The translations under genes were made by a program, and so were the position numbers. Positions 11,630 to 20,312 of a stretch of 64,000 nucleotides of DNA are shown piece after piece (the first letter of the stretch is position 1; the number at the start of each line of letters is the position of its first letter). The stretch is from Doryteuthis pealeii. Taxonomy: Eukaryota > Mollusca > Cephalopoda > Myopsida > Loliginidae. The notes below the pieces were generated by a model. That model searched no databases. It was not told where the DNA came from and saw nothing but the letters and a program-made list of their open reading frames with translations. The DNA lies in assembly GCA_023376005.1 (NCBI GenBank), contig CM042151.1:76648512-76712511 (forward strand). Reading direction: 5' to 3'.

Positions 11630-11825
11630 TGTTGTACCGTCCGTTCCTACAGTGGAGAACATGCACCGGTTCTCACTATAAATAGTGAGACACCGAGTGG
11701 AAAGGGAGCACTGTTCCGTTAACGACAAGCTAGTCGTACATGTACCATTAATTGTAAATACACTTGTCTTATTTTACCCCATCTCGACTTGACTTCTTTT
11801 TACTGTTGGGACTAACATCACAACA
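11630..11825 (+). mobile_element. Solo LTR, 196 bp, TSD attat
   Basis: Starts TGTTG and ends CAACA (perfect 5-bp inverted ends), bounded by the 5-bp duplication attat at 11625-11629 and 11826-11830. A TATA-like ctataaata lies at about 11678. It is GC-richer than its surroundings. The internal region and the second LTR are absent, so it is a solo LTR or a very small TRIM-like element. Orientation is inferred from the TATA position. Confidence 0.75.
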
Positions 11826-11863
11826 ATTATAGATGATGCTTACATCTCTATCAATAAACTACA

Positions 11864-11938
11864 CAGGGTGTCCAAAAAGTCCATATGCACTTTAAAGTTA
11901 TGAATTATTAAAAGCACACTGACTTTATGGACATCCTG
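11864..11938. mobile_element. 75-bp mariner-type micro-MITE
   Basis: Ends are inverted (cagggtgtccaaaaagtc against the complement of gactttatggacatcctg) and TA dinucleotides lie at 11860-11861 and 11939-11940. The CAGGGTGTCC terminus is typical of mariner MITEs. Confidence 0.65.
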
Positions 11939-12391
11939 TACAACAAAATTATCTGGCCTCCTGTTTTTGCTTAGCCATGATCAACATTACTGGGTTTTTT
12001 TATCAGCAAATAAATTTAGAAAATTTACACCCCCACCGAATATTTTAAATAATTTTTTTTTATTGAATTCATACAAATTTCAAATATTTACCAAAATTTT
12101 GTTCAAGCGCCATTGCTTGAAACCTTACCAGGAAGGGAGGGGAAACATTTGTCTTAGGAAAACTTTCACTTTTCAGTGTTTAATAAAAACTTTTTAATAA
12201 AAAAATGTTTAATACAAAACTTTTCGGATTGAGCATTAATTTTGTATAATTCTTAAGTGTTAATATGACGTTACTGCGTAATTTAAAAAAAATATTTTTA
12301 GTCAAAATTTTGCGTGCTGCCTATTCTATACAAGTACAAAACCTTCTTTGATTTTCCCTTCATTATTTTACATGAGTGCTACTCTAGAAAA

Positions 12392-13755
12392 AAATTGCAT
12401 TTAGCTCACTTTTTCAAATAAACTTTATCTAAGCATTTTACCTGAACTTTCTTCTAAATAAAGATAAAAAATTGAATTTAGCTCACTTTTTCAAATAAAC
12501 TTTATCTAAGCATTTACCTGAACTTTCTTCTAAATAAAGATAAAAATTGAATTTAGCTCACTTTTTCAAATAAACTTTATCTAAGCATTTTACTGAACTT
12601 TCTTCTAAATAAAGATAAAAAAATTGCATTTAGCTCACTTTTTCAAATAAACTTTATCTAAGCATTTTACCTGAACTTTCTTCTAAATGAAGATAAAAAA
12701 TTGAATTTAGCTCACTTTTTCAAATAAACTTTATCTAAGCATTTTACCTGAACTTTCTTCTAAATAAAGATAAAAAATTGAATTTGCTCACTTTTTCAAA
12801 TAAACTTTATCTAAGCATTTTACCTGAACTTTCTTCTAAATAAAGATAAAAAATTGAATTTTGCTCACTTTTTCAAATAAACTTTATCTAAGCATTTTAC
12901 CTGAACTTTCTTCTAAATAAAGATAAAAAATTGCATTTAGCTCACTTTTTCAAATAAACTTTATCTAAGCATTTTACCTGAACTTTCTTCTAAATAAAGA
13001 TAAAAAATTGAATTTTGCTCACTTTTCAAATAAACTTTATCTAAGCATTTTACCTGAACTTTCTTCTAAATAAAGATAAAAAATTGAATTTTGCTCACTT
13101 TTTCAAATAAACTTTATCTAAGCATTTTACCTGAACTTTCTTCTAAATAAAGATAAAAAATTGAATTTTGCTCACTTTTTCAAATAAACTTTATCTAAGC
13201 ATTTTACCTGAACTTTCTTCTAAATAAAGATAAAAAATTGCATTTAGCTCACTTTTTCAAATAAACTTTATCTAAGCATTTTACCTGAACTTTCTTCTAA
13301 ATAAAGATAAAAAATTGAATTTTGCTCACTTTTCAAATAAACTTTATCTAAGCATTTTACCTGAACTTTCTTCTAAATAAAGATAAAAAATTGAATTTTG
13401 CTCACTTTTTCAAATAAACTTTATCTAAGCATTTTACCTGAACTTTCTTCTAAATAAAGATAAAAAATTGCATTTAGCTCACTTTTTCAAATAAACTTTA
13501 TCTAAGCATTTTACCTGAACTTTCTTCTAAATAAAGATAAAAAATTGAATTTTGCTCACTTTTTCAAATAAACTTTATCTAAGCATTTTACCTGAACTTT
13601 CTTCTAAATAAAGGTATTTGTGACATTTTACCTGAACTTTCTTCTAAATAAAGCATTTTACCTGAACTTTCTTCTAAATAAAGCTATTTGGGACATCTTA
13701 CCTGAACTTTCTTCTAAATAAAGGTATTTTACCTGAACTTTCTTCTAAATAATGA
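12392..13755. repeat. Tandem satellite, ~77-78 bp unit, ~16 copies
   Basis: Each unit contains 'ttgaatttagctcac', 'ctttatctaagcat' and 'ttacctgaactttcttc'. Unit variants are ordered: the 'gcatttag' variant appears at units 1, 4, 8, 12 and 15, and units 9 and 13 share the same one-base loss in a T run, implying a higher-order period of about four units. From about 13610 the array degrades into shorter 'ttacctgaactttcttc' units of 35-55 bp. The left arm of IR1 lacks the array, so it expanded after the duplication. Confidence 0.9.
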
Positions 13756-13757
13756 TG

Positions 13758-13789
<32 letters not shown>

Positions 13790-13790
13790 T
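13755..13790. repeat. (ATA)n microsatellite
   Basis: A trinucleotide run immediately follows the last satellite unit. Confidence 0.9.
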
Positions 13791-14200
13791 TGTGACAACA
13801 AAATTAAAATTATGCCAATTCAATTGTGGAGATTTTTTTTTTATGTCGAATTTCTGTGAAAATTATTTGACTGACTAGCAGACAAAATATTCCCTTCAAA
13901 CAAATTTTAAGTCCTGCTAAAATATTTACTTCTTTCTAAAAATGAAATCATTTTATTCGATTAAGCACTGCTTAAACATGATTATAAAGAAAATGTTCTG
14001 AAAATTACGTATTGCAAAGCGGAATTTATTTTTTAAACTTTTAACTCTTTAACAAATATCTCATTAAATTAGTCTGACCATGAAAAATTCTTGTCTTGTT
14101 CATGTTCAGTGTCACAAAAAATATCGCTTTTTTTTTTTTACAAAAAACACAACACTTTTCCAGTTTTGCAGTACTGGAAAATTTACATTTTATTTTCCAG

Positions 14201-14427
14201 GTTGGAGCATGTTCCTTTGATACCTGCTATTTGTACTTCATAGCAGCTTGGCTTCCCTGGTATTGTTTCAAGGTATTTTTTTAGATTTTGTTTCACCAGT
14301 CCAGTTGCCCCAATCACAATGGGTATGATGTCTATTTCTTTCAATGACCAAGTTGTTTTTAGGTCATTCTTGAGGTCATGATATTTTATATATTTTCGCT
14401 CAGCTCCGTTTAGGCCATAATCATACA
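14201..14427 (-). mobile_element. REL-LINE fragment (copy 4 partner)
   Basis: Minus-strand reading gives YDYGLNGAER..., NDLKTTWSLKEIDIIPIVIGATG and CYEVQIAGIKGTCS, matching residues 755-826 of the full LINE ORF with small indels. It follows the ZNF terminal half finger at the same junction as at 6479 on the other arm. It is 5'-truncated and dead. Confidence 0.8.
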
Positions 14428-14546
14428 GTTTAATTCATTTTTTGGACATCACAAGAAATGGTTTCTCTCCAGTGTGTGTTCGCATGTGGCTTTCAAATGC
14501 TTGTGAAAATGCAGATCCACACACTTCACAAGAAAATGGTTTCTCC
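14428..14546 (-). pseudogene. 3' end of the minus-strand ZNF array
   Basis: Minus reading: linker [11 protein letters not shown], a finger with [11 protein letters not shown] (helix shortened), then the linker and a terminal half finger with a one-base deletion (cattt-cttgtgatg). The upstream boundary is the LINE 3' A-tail at 14547, directly before 'ggagaaacc'. It is the displaced tail of the gene that starts at 21421. Confidence 0.75.
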
Positions 14547-14602
14547 TTTTTTTGTTTCATTTTCTTATTAGTTTTTTAGAAGTCAAGGGGCCCTGTCCTG
14601 GG

Positions 14603-17137
14603 CTAACACTTGATTCCTTTACAATAGTACTTGTATCCTAATGATCTTTTTAGGATGGAGCATGTTCCTTTGATGGCTGCTATTTGCACTTCACAGCAGC
14701 TTGGCTTCCCTGGTATTGATTCTAGGTATTTTTTTAGGTTTTGTTTCACCAGTCCAGTTGCCCCAACCACAACGGGTATGATGTCAATTTCTTTCAATGA
14801 CCAAGTTGTTTTTAGGTCATTCTTGAGGTCCTGGTATTTTGTTATCTTTTCTCGTTCCGCTCTATTTAGGCCATAGTCATTTGGGACAGCTACATCAATA
14901 ATAAGAGCAGTTTTTTTTCGTTTATCCCAGATGACAATGTCTGGTTTAATGGCTTTGTCTTTTATATATCTGCCTGTCTGGATTATTTTGTCATAGAACA
15001 CAGTCACCTTTCCATTTGATGTTATTGGTGGAGGCTCATGTTCCCAGATGTACTGTGTTCTCTCAAGCTGCATTTCTCCACAGATTTTCCAGTGGAGGTA
15101 TTTGCATACTTTGTTATGGCGGGCAGTGTAGTGGCCATCTGCCAAAAGGATCTGGCAACCAGACATTAGATGACTTGGACTTTCAATGGCTGAGTGGCAG
15201 AATCTGCATTGGTCATTTTGTTGTATTCCAATCATTTTCTTGAATCCATTTGTGAGTAGGCCCTGGTCTTGTCCAGCTGTGATGATTCGTTCCTCATCAA
15301 ATGGTAGCTTGCCATGTTTGAGCCATTGCAGTGAAGCTTCCTTGTCTATGTATTTCTGGTTTAATTCTTCCATAAATTTTCCTGCTCTCTTATTTTGTCG
15401 CCATCCTTCTTTCCTGGTCTCCATTTCCCGCTTTGAATATTCCTCCCTCATCTTTCTTGCAATTAGGGTTGCCGGGTAGTCATTATTCTCTGTAATGTTC
15501 TTTAATTGGCCCCCATTGAAGTTTTCTGCGAGTTTAGTATTTGATGTCTGTTGTGATAGACATTCGTTTTGGTGGTCCTTTACTATTGAGATTGTTTTGT
15601 CCCTTGAGCTTTTGATATACTGTCCCATGCTTAATATTGTGGCTCGGTATGCATGGTTGATTTCTATGAGACCTAAACCGCCCTCTCTTCTTGGTAGGTA
15701 TATCCTGTCCATGCACTGATGTCGGTAGGTAACCTTATATAGGGTTAGCATTTTCCTAGTTTTGGTATCAAGCCTATTGATGTAGCATTGCGGCCAGTCA
15801 ATAATACCAAAACCATAGGAAATGACAGGTATTGCAAGTTGGTTGATGGCAGTTATTTTGTTTTTTGGTGTTAATCCCGATTTGAGGATCTTTTTAAGGC
15901 GGCTTATATATTCCTTTTCTGCCTTTTCTCTCATTTGCCCATGTTCAACCATTACATTTTCTTCTATGCCAAGGTATTTGTAGGCAACATCCTCTCCCAA
16001 GTCTTCGATATAGCCATTGTCCAGCTTAAGATGTTCTGCTGTCACTTTTTTACCTTTTTTTATAGTGCATTTAGCACACTTTTCATATCCAAACTCCATG
16101 CATATATCTTCTGTGAAATTTTTAACCGTTTCTATCAGAGGGACAAGTTGTTTTTCTGATTCTGCATAGAGTTTGAGGTCGTCCATAAAAAGTAGATGGT
16201 TCACTTTTTTATTTTCATCTTTCTTTCTTCCTTTACTGAGGTTGTATCCAGCTTTGCAGCATTTAAGGACTTTGCTAAGTGGGTCTATAGTGAGGCAGAA
16301 AAGAAGAGGTGATAGACTATCTCCCTGAAAAATACCTCGTTGGATTCTAATGTTTGGGGTCTGTATTTTTCCTTCCAAGTGATTTAATGTTATTGTTGTT
16401 TGCCATCTGGCCATTTGTTTCTGGAGAAATAATCTTATGTCTTCATGGACATTGTATAGTTCCAGGCATCGGAGTATCCAGGAGTGGGGCACACTGTCAA
16501 AAGCTTTTTTATAATCAATCCACGCCATTGATAAGTTTCTTTGCCTTTTTCGGCAATCCTCTAGAATGGTCTTGTTTACTAGTAGCTGGTCCTTTGTACC
16601 AAGTTTTTTTCTAGCACACCCTTTCTGTTCACCCTCGAGGTAATCGCCTTCAGCTAGGTGATCATATGTTGCGTCAGCGATTATCCCCGTCAGCCACTTG
16701 TATGTTGTTGTAAGACAGCAGATCGGTCTATATTTATTGGCAAGATGGGTCTCTTGGCTTTTTGGTAGGAGGGATGTTTTACCAATAGTGAGCCATTCAG
16801 GTGGCTCTTCTTCACCCTTAAGGATTCTCGTGAATGCCTTGGCATAGTGTTCGTGGAGTACTGTCAACTTTTTTAACCAGAAATTTGGTATATTGTCAAT
16901 TCCTGGGCTTTTAAAGTTGCAGAAATGAGCTACTTTTTTCCGGACAGTTTCTTGAGTAATTTCCAAGGCTGGCATCTCCAACTTGCCCTTGTTGGCCTCC
17001 TTCACCGCATCTATCCATTCACCCTCTCGGTGTTTTTTGGGGTCTTCATATAATGGCCTCCAGAAATTTTCAACTTCCTGTTGTGTTGGAGGGGATTTTA
17101 CCTTGATTTCATCTCTAATGAGATTTCGGTAAACCAT
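14603..17137 (-). CDS. LINE polyprotein C-terminal part: reverse transcriptase plus restriction-like endonuclease
   Basis: An 844-residue intact frame. Reverse transcriptase spans about residues 70-400: motif region KYRPICCLTTTYK at 135-147, catalytic Asp in AWIDYKKAFDS (D208), RGIFQGDSLSPLLF (267-280), and the active-site FMDD at 317-320 (Y to F in the usual YxDD), then YKYLGI. A CCHC knuckle C644-x2-C647-x8-H656-x4-C661 precedes the endonuclease KPDIVIWD...ALIIDVAVP (D733, D748), ending in KYQDLKNDLKTTW. It makes cDNA at a nicked target and cuts it. In the same frame upstream lies one TAA, then the 17159-17914 ORF, so the start at 17137 is only the first Met after that stop; reading may originally have begun much further upstream. 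The frame is long and undamaged, suggesting recent activity. Confidence 0.9.
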   Translation of the reverse strand: MVYRNLIRDEIKVKSPPTQQEVENFWRPLYEDPKKHREGEWIDAVKEANKGKLEMPALEITQETVRKKVAHFCNFKSPGIDNIPNFWLKKLTVLHEHYAKAFTRILKGEEEPPEWLTIGKTSLLPKSQETHLANKYRPICCLTTTYKWLTGIIADATYDHLAEGDYLEGEQKGCARKKLGTKDQLLVNKTILEDCRKRQRNLSMAWIDYKKAFDSVPHSWILRCLELYNVHEDIRLFLQKQMARWQTTITLNHLEGKIQTPNIRIQRGIFQGDSLSPLLFCLTIDPLSKVLKCCKAGYNLSKGRKKDENKKVNHLLFMDDLKLYAESEKQLVPLIETVKNFTEDICMEFGYEKCAKCTIKKGKKVTAEHLKLDNGYIEDLGEDVAYKYLGIEENVMVEHGQMREKAEKEYISRLKKILKSGLTPKNKITAINQLAIPVISYGFGIIDWPQCYINRLDTKTRKMLTLYKVTYRHQCMDRIYLPRREGGLGLIEINHAYRATILSMGQYIKSSRDKTISIVKDHQNECLSQQTSNTKLAENFNGGQLKNITENNDYPATLIARKMREEYSKREMETRKEGWRQNKRAGKFMEELNQKYIDKEASLQWLKHGKLPFDEERIITAGQDQGLLTNGFKKMIGIQQNDQCRFCHSAIESPSHLMSGCQILLADGHYTARHNKVCKYLHWKICGEMQLERTQYIWEHEPPPITSNGKVTVFYDKIIQTGRYIKDKAIKPDIVIWDKRKKTALIIDVAVPNDYGLNRAEREKITKYQDLKNDLKTTWSLKEIDIIPVVVGATGLVKQNLKKYLESIPGKPSCCEVQIAAIKGTCSILKRSLGYKYYCKGIKC

Positions 17138-17158
17138 CCTTGGGTTCCTATTAAAAAG

Positions 17159-17914
17159 TTATTTTTTTTTTTTTGAATCTATTTTCTTTCCTTTATTCCT
17201 TATTTGAGCGGCTAAGGCTTTGATTTCTGCTTGGTTTTCTGCTAACCTATTTTTTAGCTGCTCTGTTGTTTTTATGGAATATTTTCTTTTTATTTTCTTA
17301 ATTTTTTTCCCCAGCTTTTTTCTAGGGATTTGATTTAATAAGAAGCCAGATATCTGGGATGTTTCTGCTCTGTACTTCTCTATTTTCTGTTGGAGTTTTC
17401 TTTTCCAAACTGGCTCAATTTGTTTTTCCTTATATATTCCTTTTCTCCTTTCTTGGTGATATGGGAGAAGTTTTGTCTGTACATACCATGCTGCCCCATA
17501 TGTTGCATGGTTAATTTCCTCTAAAGAGGATTCAACTGGGACCAGTTTTGAGAGGGCATCATTTACTTTCATAGTAAGGGTTGTGAAGGCTTTGTTCATA
17601 ACCATCTGAACCAGTTTGGGTCGATCTTCAAAAGCCATACCTCGTGTTCTCTCTATCCTATTGGCCACTTGTTCCTCTATTTCCATCTGCTCTATGTCTA
17701 ATGGGATATTTTGAAGTGGGAGCTCATTTTGTTTCTTGTTTTCAGAGTGGATGCATTGGTCTTGTGTAGTTGAGGATGACTTTTGGGAAGCTATCTCCTT
17801 TAATGGAGGGTTCGCTTTTGGCAATGGTGGGCATTTTAATCCTGGGTTGGGTGATGCTGTGTAAGGTTGGAGGATATAGGGGTTTGTATCTTGTTTGTAG
17901 GTGGGGGTTGACAA
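17159..17914 (-). CDS. LINE polyprotein middle part (linker, basic)
   Basis: 251 residues: a proline-rich start, a helical segment with MNKAFTTLTMKVNDALSKL (a pattern known in R2/R4-like N-terminal regions), and a lysine-rich end (KKLGKKIKKIKRKYS, DSKKKK). It stops at a TAA beside a 12-A run and is in the same frame as the reverse transcriptase ORF, so one nonsense codon separates them. Upstream it overlaps the 17836-18174 ORF in another frame, marking an indel near 17890-17914. It is probably one protein with its neighbours in an intact element, broken here. Confidence 0.7.
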   Translation of the reverse strand: MSTPTYKQDTNPYILQPYTASPNPGLKCPPLPKANPPLKEIASQKSSSTTQDQCIHSENKKQNELPLQNIPLDIEQMEIEEQVANRIERTRGMAFEDRPKLVQMVMNKAFTTLTMKVNDALSKLVPVESSLEEINHATYGAAWYVQTKLLPYHQERRKGIYKEKQIEPVWKRKLQQKIEKYRAETSQISGFLLNQIPRKKLGKKIKKIKRKYSIKTTEQLKNRLAENQAEIKALAAQIRNKGKKIDSKKKK

Positions 17915-18174
17915 ACCTTAGGCATAGGGAGGGGTCTGCTGATTGGGCATAGATTTTCTTTGATCATGGTATCAATGCCTTTTTTCATTTCTGTGTTCTC
18001 ATCCTGTGAGAAAGATCCACTCTTAAGAAAATTAAATTTCTGACAGGTCAATCTCTCCTTTGGGATGTCCTTCTTCGATGGGCAGTGGTGATGGAAAATC
18101 CGTTGCCATTCTCTACAACTCTCTTTCTGTCTTTGGTATTTCGTTTTGGCATATTCTATTGCCCATATCAGCAT
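17836..18174 (-). CDS. LINE polyprotein N-terminal part with second Myb-like repeat
   Basis: Open frame to a stop at 17836. The frame is open upstream of the first Met and includes HWSREEKWMLIWAIEYA...SCREWQRIFHHHCP, whose spacing of tryptophans and acidic residues (W-x3-E-x4-L...W-x2-I) fits a Myb/SANT-like helix-turn-helix. R2-type elements use N-terminal zinc-finger and Myb motifs to bind their target. The frame is offset from the 18240-18722 ORF by an indel near 18270. Confidence 0.6.
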   Translation of the reverse strand: MLIWAIEYAKTKYQRQKESCREWQRIFHHHCPSKKDIPKERLTCQKFNFLKSGSFSQDENTEMKKGIDTMIKENLCPISRPLPMPKVCQPPPTNKIQTPISSNLTQHHPTQD

Positions 18175-18239
18175 CCATTTTTCCTCTCTACTCCAGTGTG
18201 TTTCTTTATATTTTCCCTGTTCCTGGTGTTTGTTAAAGT

Positions 18240-18722
18240 CTAGGTTTGCTTTATCCAGGGCTCTTTCTTTATTACATTTCTTTCAGGGGCAGGTATATAC
18301 TTATCTAATTGGGAAGCAATCGATAATAATTTGTTGGTTGTGGTGGATTTTACCTTTTCTTTTTGGAGTTTTGATAATTGAATTTGCTCTTCAAATACTT
18401 TTTTTCTTTTTCTGCCCCACTTCTCAAATCTTGAGTAAGTGAAGCAGTGGAGTATCATTTTCTTCTCCTCTATGGACCACTTAGTTACATTATAATTTCT
18501 TTTCCTAGTGGTCCTTCTTTGGTCTTGTTGGATTCCAGGACCAGTATTGTCCTGGTCTGGTGGGGTATCCAGCTGATTGATGCTACTTGTGGTATCATCT
18601 ATAGGAGAAGGTACACTGTTGCTTTCCTCGCTTAGCCCAGTGCGTAGCCATAACGAGGGGACCTGATTATCCTGGGCGACATCCAGCCAGTATGAGTTTG
18701 TTGTATTCATTTCAATGTTCAT
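18240..18722 (-). CDS. LINE polyprotein N-terminus with first Myb-like repeat
   Basis: 160 residues. After a Ser/Asp/Pro-rich leader it has RRTTRKRNYNVTKWSIEEKK and SRFEKWGRKRKKVFEE: W-x3-E-E then a second W 20 residues on, like a Myb repeat, and basic throughout. The start at 18722 (MNIEMNTTN) is the first Met after the 5' UTR. The frame ends at 18240 by a frameshift, and translation in the adjacent frame continues (ALDKANLDFNKHQ). No C2H2 finger is seen, unlike R2. Confidence 0.65.
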   Translation of the reverse strand: MNIEMNTTNSYWLDVAQDNQVPSLWLRTGLSEESNSVPSPIDDTTSSINQLDTPPDQDNTGPGIQQDQRRTTRKRNYNVTKWSIEEKKMILHCFTYSRFEKWGRKRKKVFEEQIQLSKLQKEKVKSTTTNKLLSIASQLDKYIPAPERNVIKKEPWIKQT

Positions 18723-18865
18723 ATTTTTGGAATATTTGGTCAGGGTTTACTTCCTATGGAAGTATCCTCATGTCAGATACTGACAAACCCCTGTACAGAG
18801 AGACCAAAGACACTCGAGGTTGTGTCTAGTAGGCTTTTCCAATTCTCACCAGTAGGCTTTTCCAA

Positions 18866-19101
18866 TTCTCACCAGTGTGTGTTCGCATGTGTGATTTCAA
18901 ATCACAACTCTGGGAAAATGCTGATCCACAGATTTCACAAGAAAATGGTTTCTCACCAATGTGTGTTCGCATGTGTCTTCTTAAAATGTAAGATGATGAA
19001 AATGCAGATCCACAGACTTCACAAGAAAATGGTTTCTCACCAGTGTGTGTTCGCATGTGTAAATTCAAACATAACCCAGTGAAAAGGCTGACCCACAGAC
19101 T
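18866..19101 (-). pseudogene. Middle piece of the minus-strand ZNF array
   Basis: Two intact fingers ([16 protein letters not shown]) with TGEKP linkers, preceded by a broken finger ([12 protein letters not shown], then a frameshift). It ends at the linker HTGE, where the LINE starts. The first base of this piece, tgtaaagtctgtggg, continues the finger interrupted by the insertions at 19102-20042. Confidence 0.8.
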
Positions 19102-19575
19102 TTACACACTAACATAAACAGTATACCCACCATCATCTGTGAGAGACGCTTGTGTTGGCTTGGCCATATATGGAGGATGGACAAAGGCCTACTGTATGGT
19201 GAGTTAGTGGAGGGCACCCGACTGGTAGGGAGACCATGCCTGTGCTTTAAAGATCTCTGTAAGAGAGACATGAAGACATGCCACATTGACATCAACATAT
19301 GGGAGGCTTATCCAGAAGACCATAAGACCTGGTGTGTACTCATCAAACAAGGTACAAAAAAAAGTGAAAAAGAGAGGAAAGAAGCTGCCATAGAAAAGAG
19401 AGTCATAAGGAAGGAGAGAAAACAGCATCTCCAACAATCATCACAATTTGTTTGCAATCACTGCACCAGAGATTGCCATTCAAAAATTGGTCTGTTCAGC
19501 CACATACACAGTTTCAGATTTTAAAAAAAAGTGGACACTATGCCATCGTCTTGAATAGACGGAAAGATGGAAAAA
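19102..19575 (+). pseudogene. 5'-truncated non-LTR retrotransposon C-terminus (RTE/CR1-like)
   Basis: The plus frame 19150-19524 reads RRLCWLGHIWRMDKG, LLYGELVEGTRLVGRPCLCFKD and CKRDMKTCHIDINIWEA, ending in a Cys/His motif FVCNHCTRDCHSKIGLFSHIH. This is the standard carboxyl end of many animal LINE reverse transcriptases. It interrupts the ZNF array in the antisense direction at cattt|tgtaaag, so unlike the REL-LINE it shows no sense-strand or linker preference. A related copy is at 38020-38395. Confidence 0.8.
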
Positions 19576-19817
19576 AAAATCAAACATTTCACTTTATAAC
19601 CCATTGAAACATATATAATATTTTTATTGTATTGAATTTTTTTTTGAGTGCACACAATTGGTGACAGCAATTTTTACCTCAACTCCTGTCACCTTCTCAG
19701 CTTTAAAATAAAAACCTTAAATACAAATTTTGATAAATTAATTTTACCATTGTTAACTTTATTCAATTATTTTGTAAAATTAATCATTTACTTGTTAATG
19801 TGTTATTTCTTTTAAAG

Positions 19818-20042
19818 AAAGCATGTGGCCTAATGGTTAAAGTCATGGGAAATGGACTTATCACCCCGAGTTCAAATCTTGAATGTGCGAATTGCATTTT
19901 ACCTAGCGCTAATACCCTTGGGAAAGGAATGAATCCTACTCTTCCTCCAGCTATGGATAAAATAGTAGGGCATACTGGGCTTATTAACCTTGGTTAGGCA
20001 ACCGGTCTAGGAGAAGGAAAACTCTGAATTCAAACTTGTTGC
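19818..20042 (+). mobile_element. SINE family S1
   Basis: The head has a tRNA-like A box (tggcctaatggttaaag) and B box (gagttcaaatc), the body 'aatacccttgggaaagg' and 'ggctta-ttaaccttgg', the tail 'gagaaggaaaactctgaattc'. It lies directly beside the residual linker (accatt) of the interrupted ZNF. Confidence 0.8.
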
Positions 20043-20054
20043 AATGGTTTCTAT

Positions 20055-20312
20055 CTTTTTTGTTTCATTTTCTTATTAGATTTTTTTAGAAGTCAAGGGG
20101 CCCCTGTCCTGGGGCTAACACTTGATTTCTTTATAAATATTATTTGTATCCTAATGATCTTTTTAGGATGGAGCATATTCCTTTGATAGCTGCTATTTGT
20201 ACTTCATAGCAGCTTGGCTTCCCTGGTATTGTTTCAAGGTATTTTTTTAGATTTTGTTTCACCAGCCCAGTTGCCCCAATCACAACAATAAGAGCAGTTT
20301 TTTTTTGTTTAT
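20055..20312 (-). mobile_element. REL-LINE copy 2: 5'-truncated, in a ZNF linker
   Basis: Minus reading gives [10 protein letters not shown], then after an internal deletion GATGLVKQNLKKYLETIPGK and the 3' UTR 'gttagcccc' with tail aaacaaaaaag. The 5' junction is 'cacacactgg' and the 3' junction is followed by 'agaaaccatt', again the TGEKP linker in sense orientation. About 258 bp. Confidence 0.8.

Larger units (their letters stand above)
14547..18865 (-). mobile_element. Nearly full-length REL-type LINE (copy 1) in a ZNF linker
   Basis: A 4.3-kb element whose open frames (18722 to 14603) encode Myb-like repeats, a reverse transcriptase, a CCHC knuckle and a PD-(D/E)xK endonuclease: the layout of R2/R4/NeSL-type, restriction-like-endonuclease LINEs. 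The 3' UTR includes 'gttagcccaggacag' and ends in aaacaaaaaaa. The 3' flank is 'ggagaaacc' and the 5' flank 'acactggtgagaa'; both are zinc-finger linker DNA. At the 5' end a 23-bp segment spanning the linker and element start is tandemly repeated (18831-18853 and 18854-18876), a target-primed-integration style scar. Sense is the same as the interrupted ZNF. Confidence 0.85.

Noticed and set aside
12392..13755. CRISPR-like regular repeats
   Set aside because: Units are head-to-tail without unique spacers; a eukaryotic satellite.
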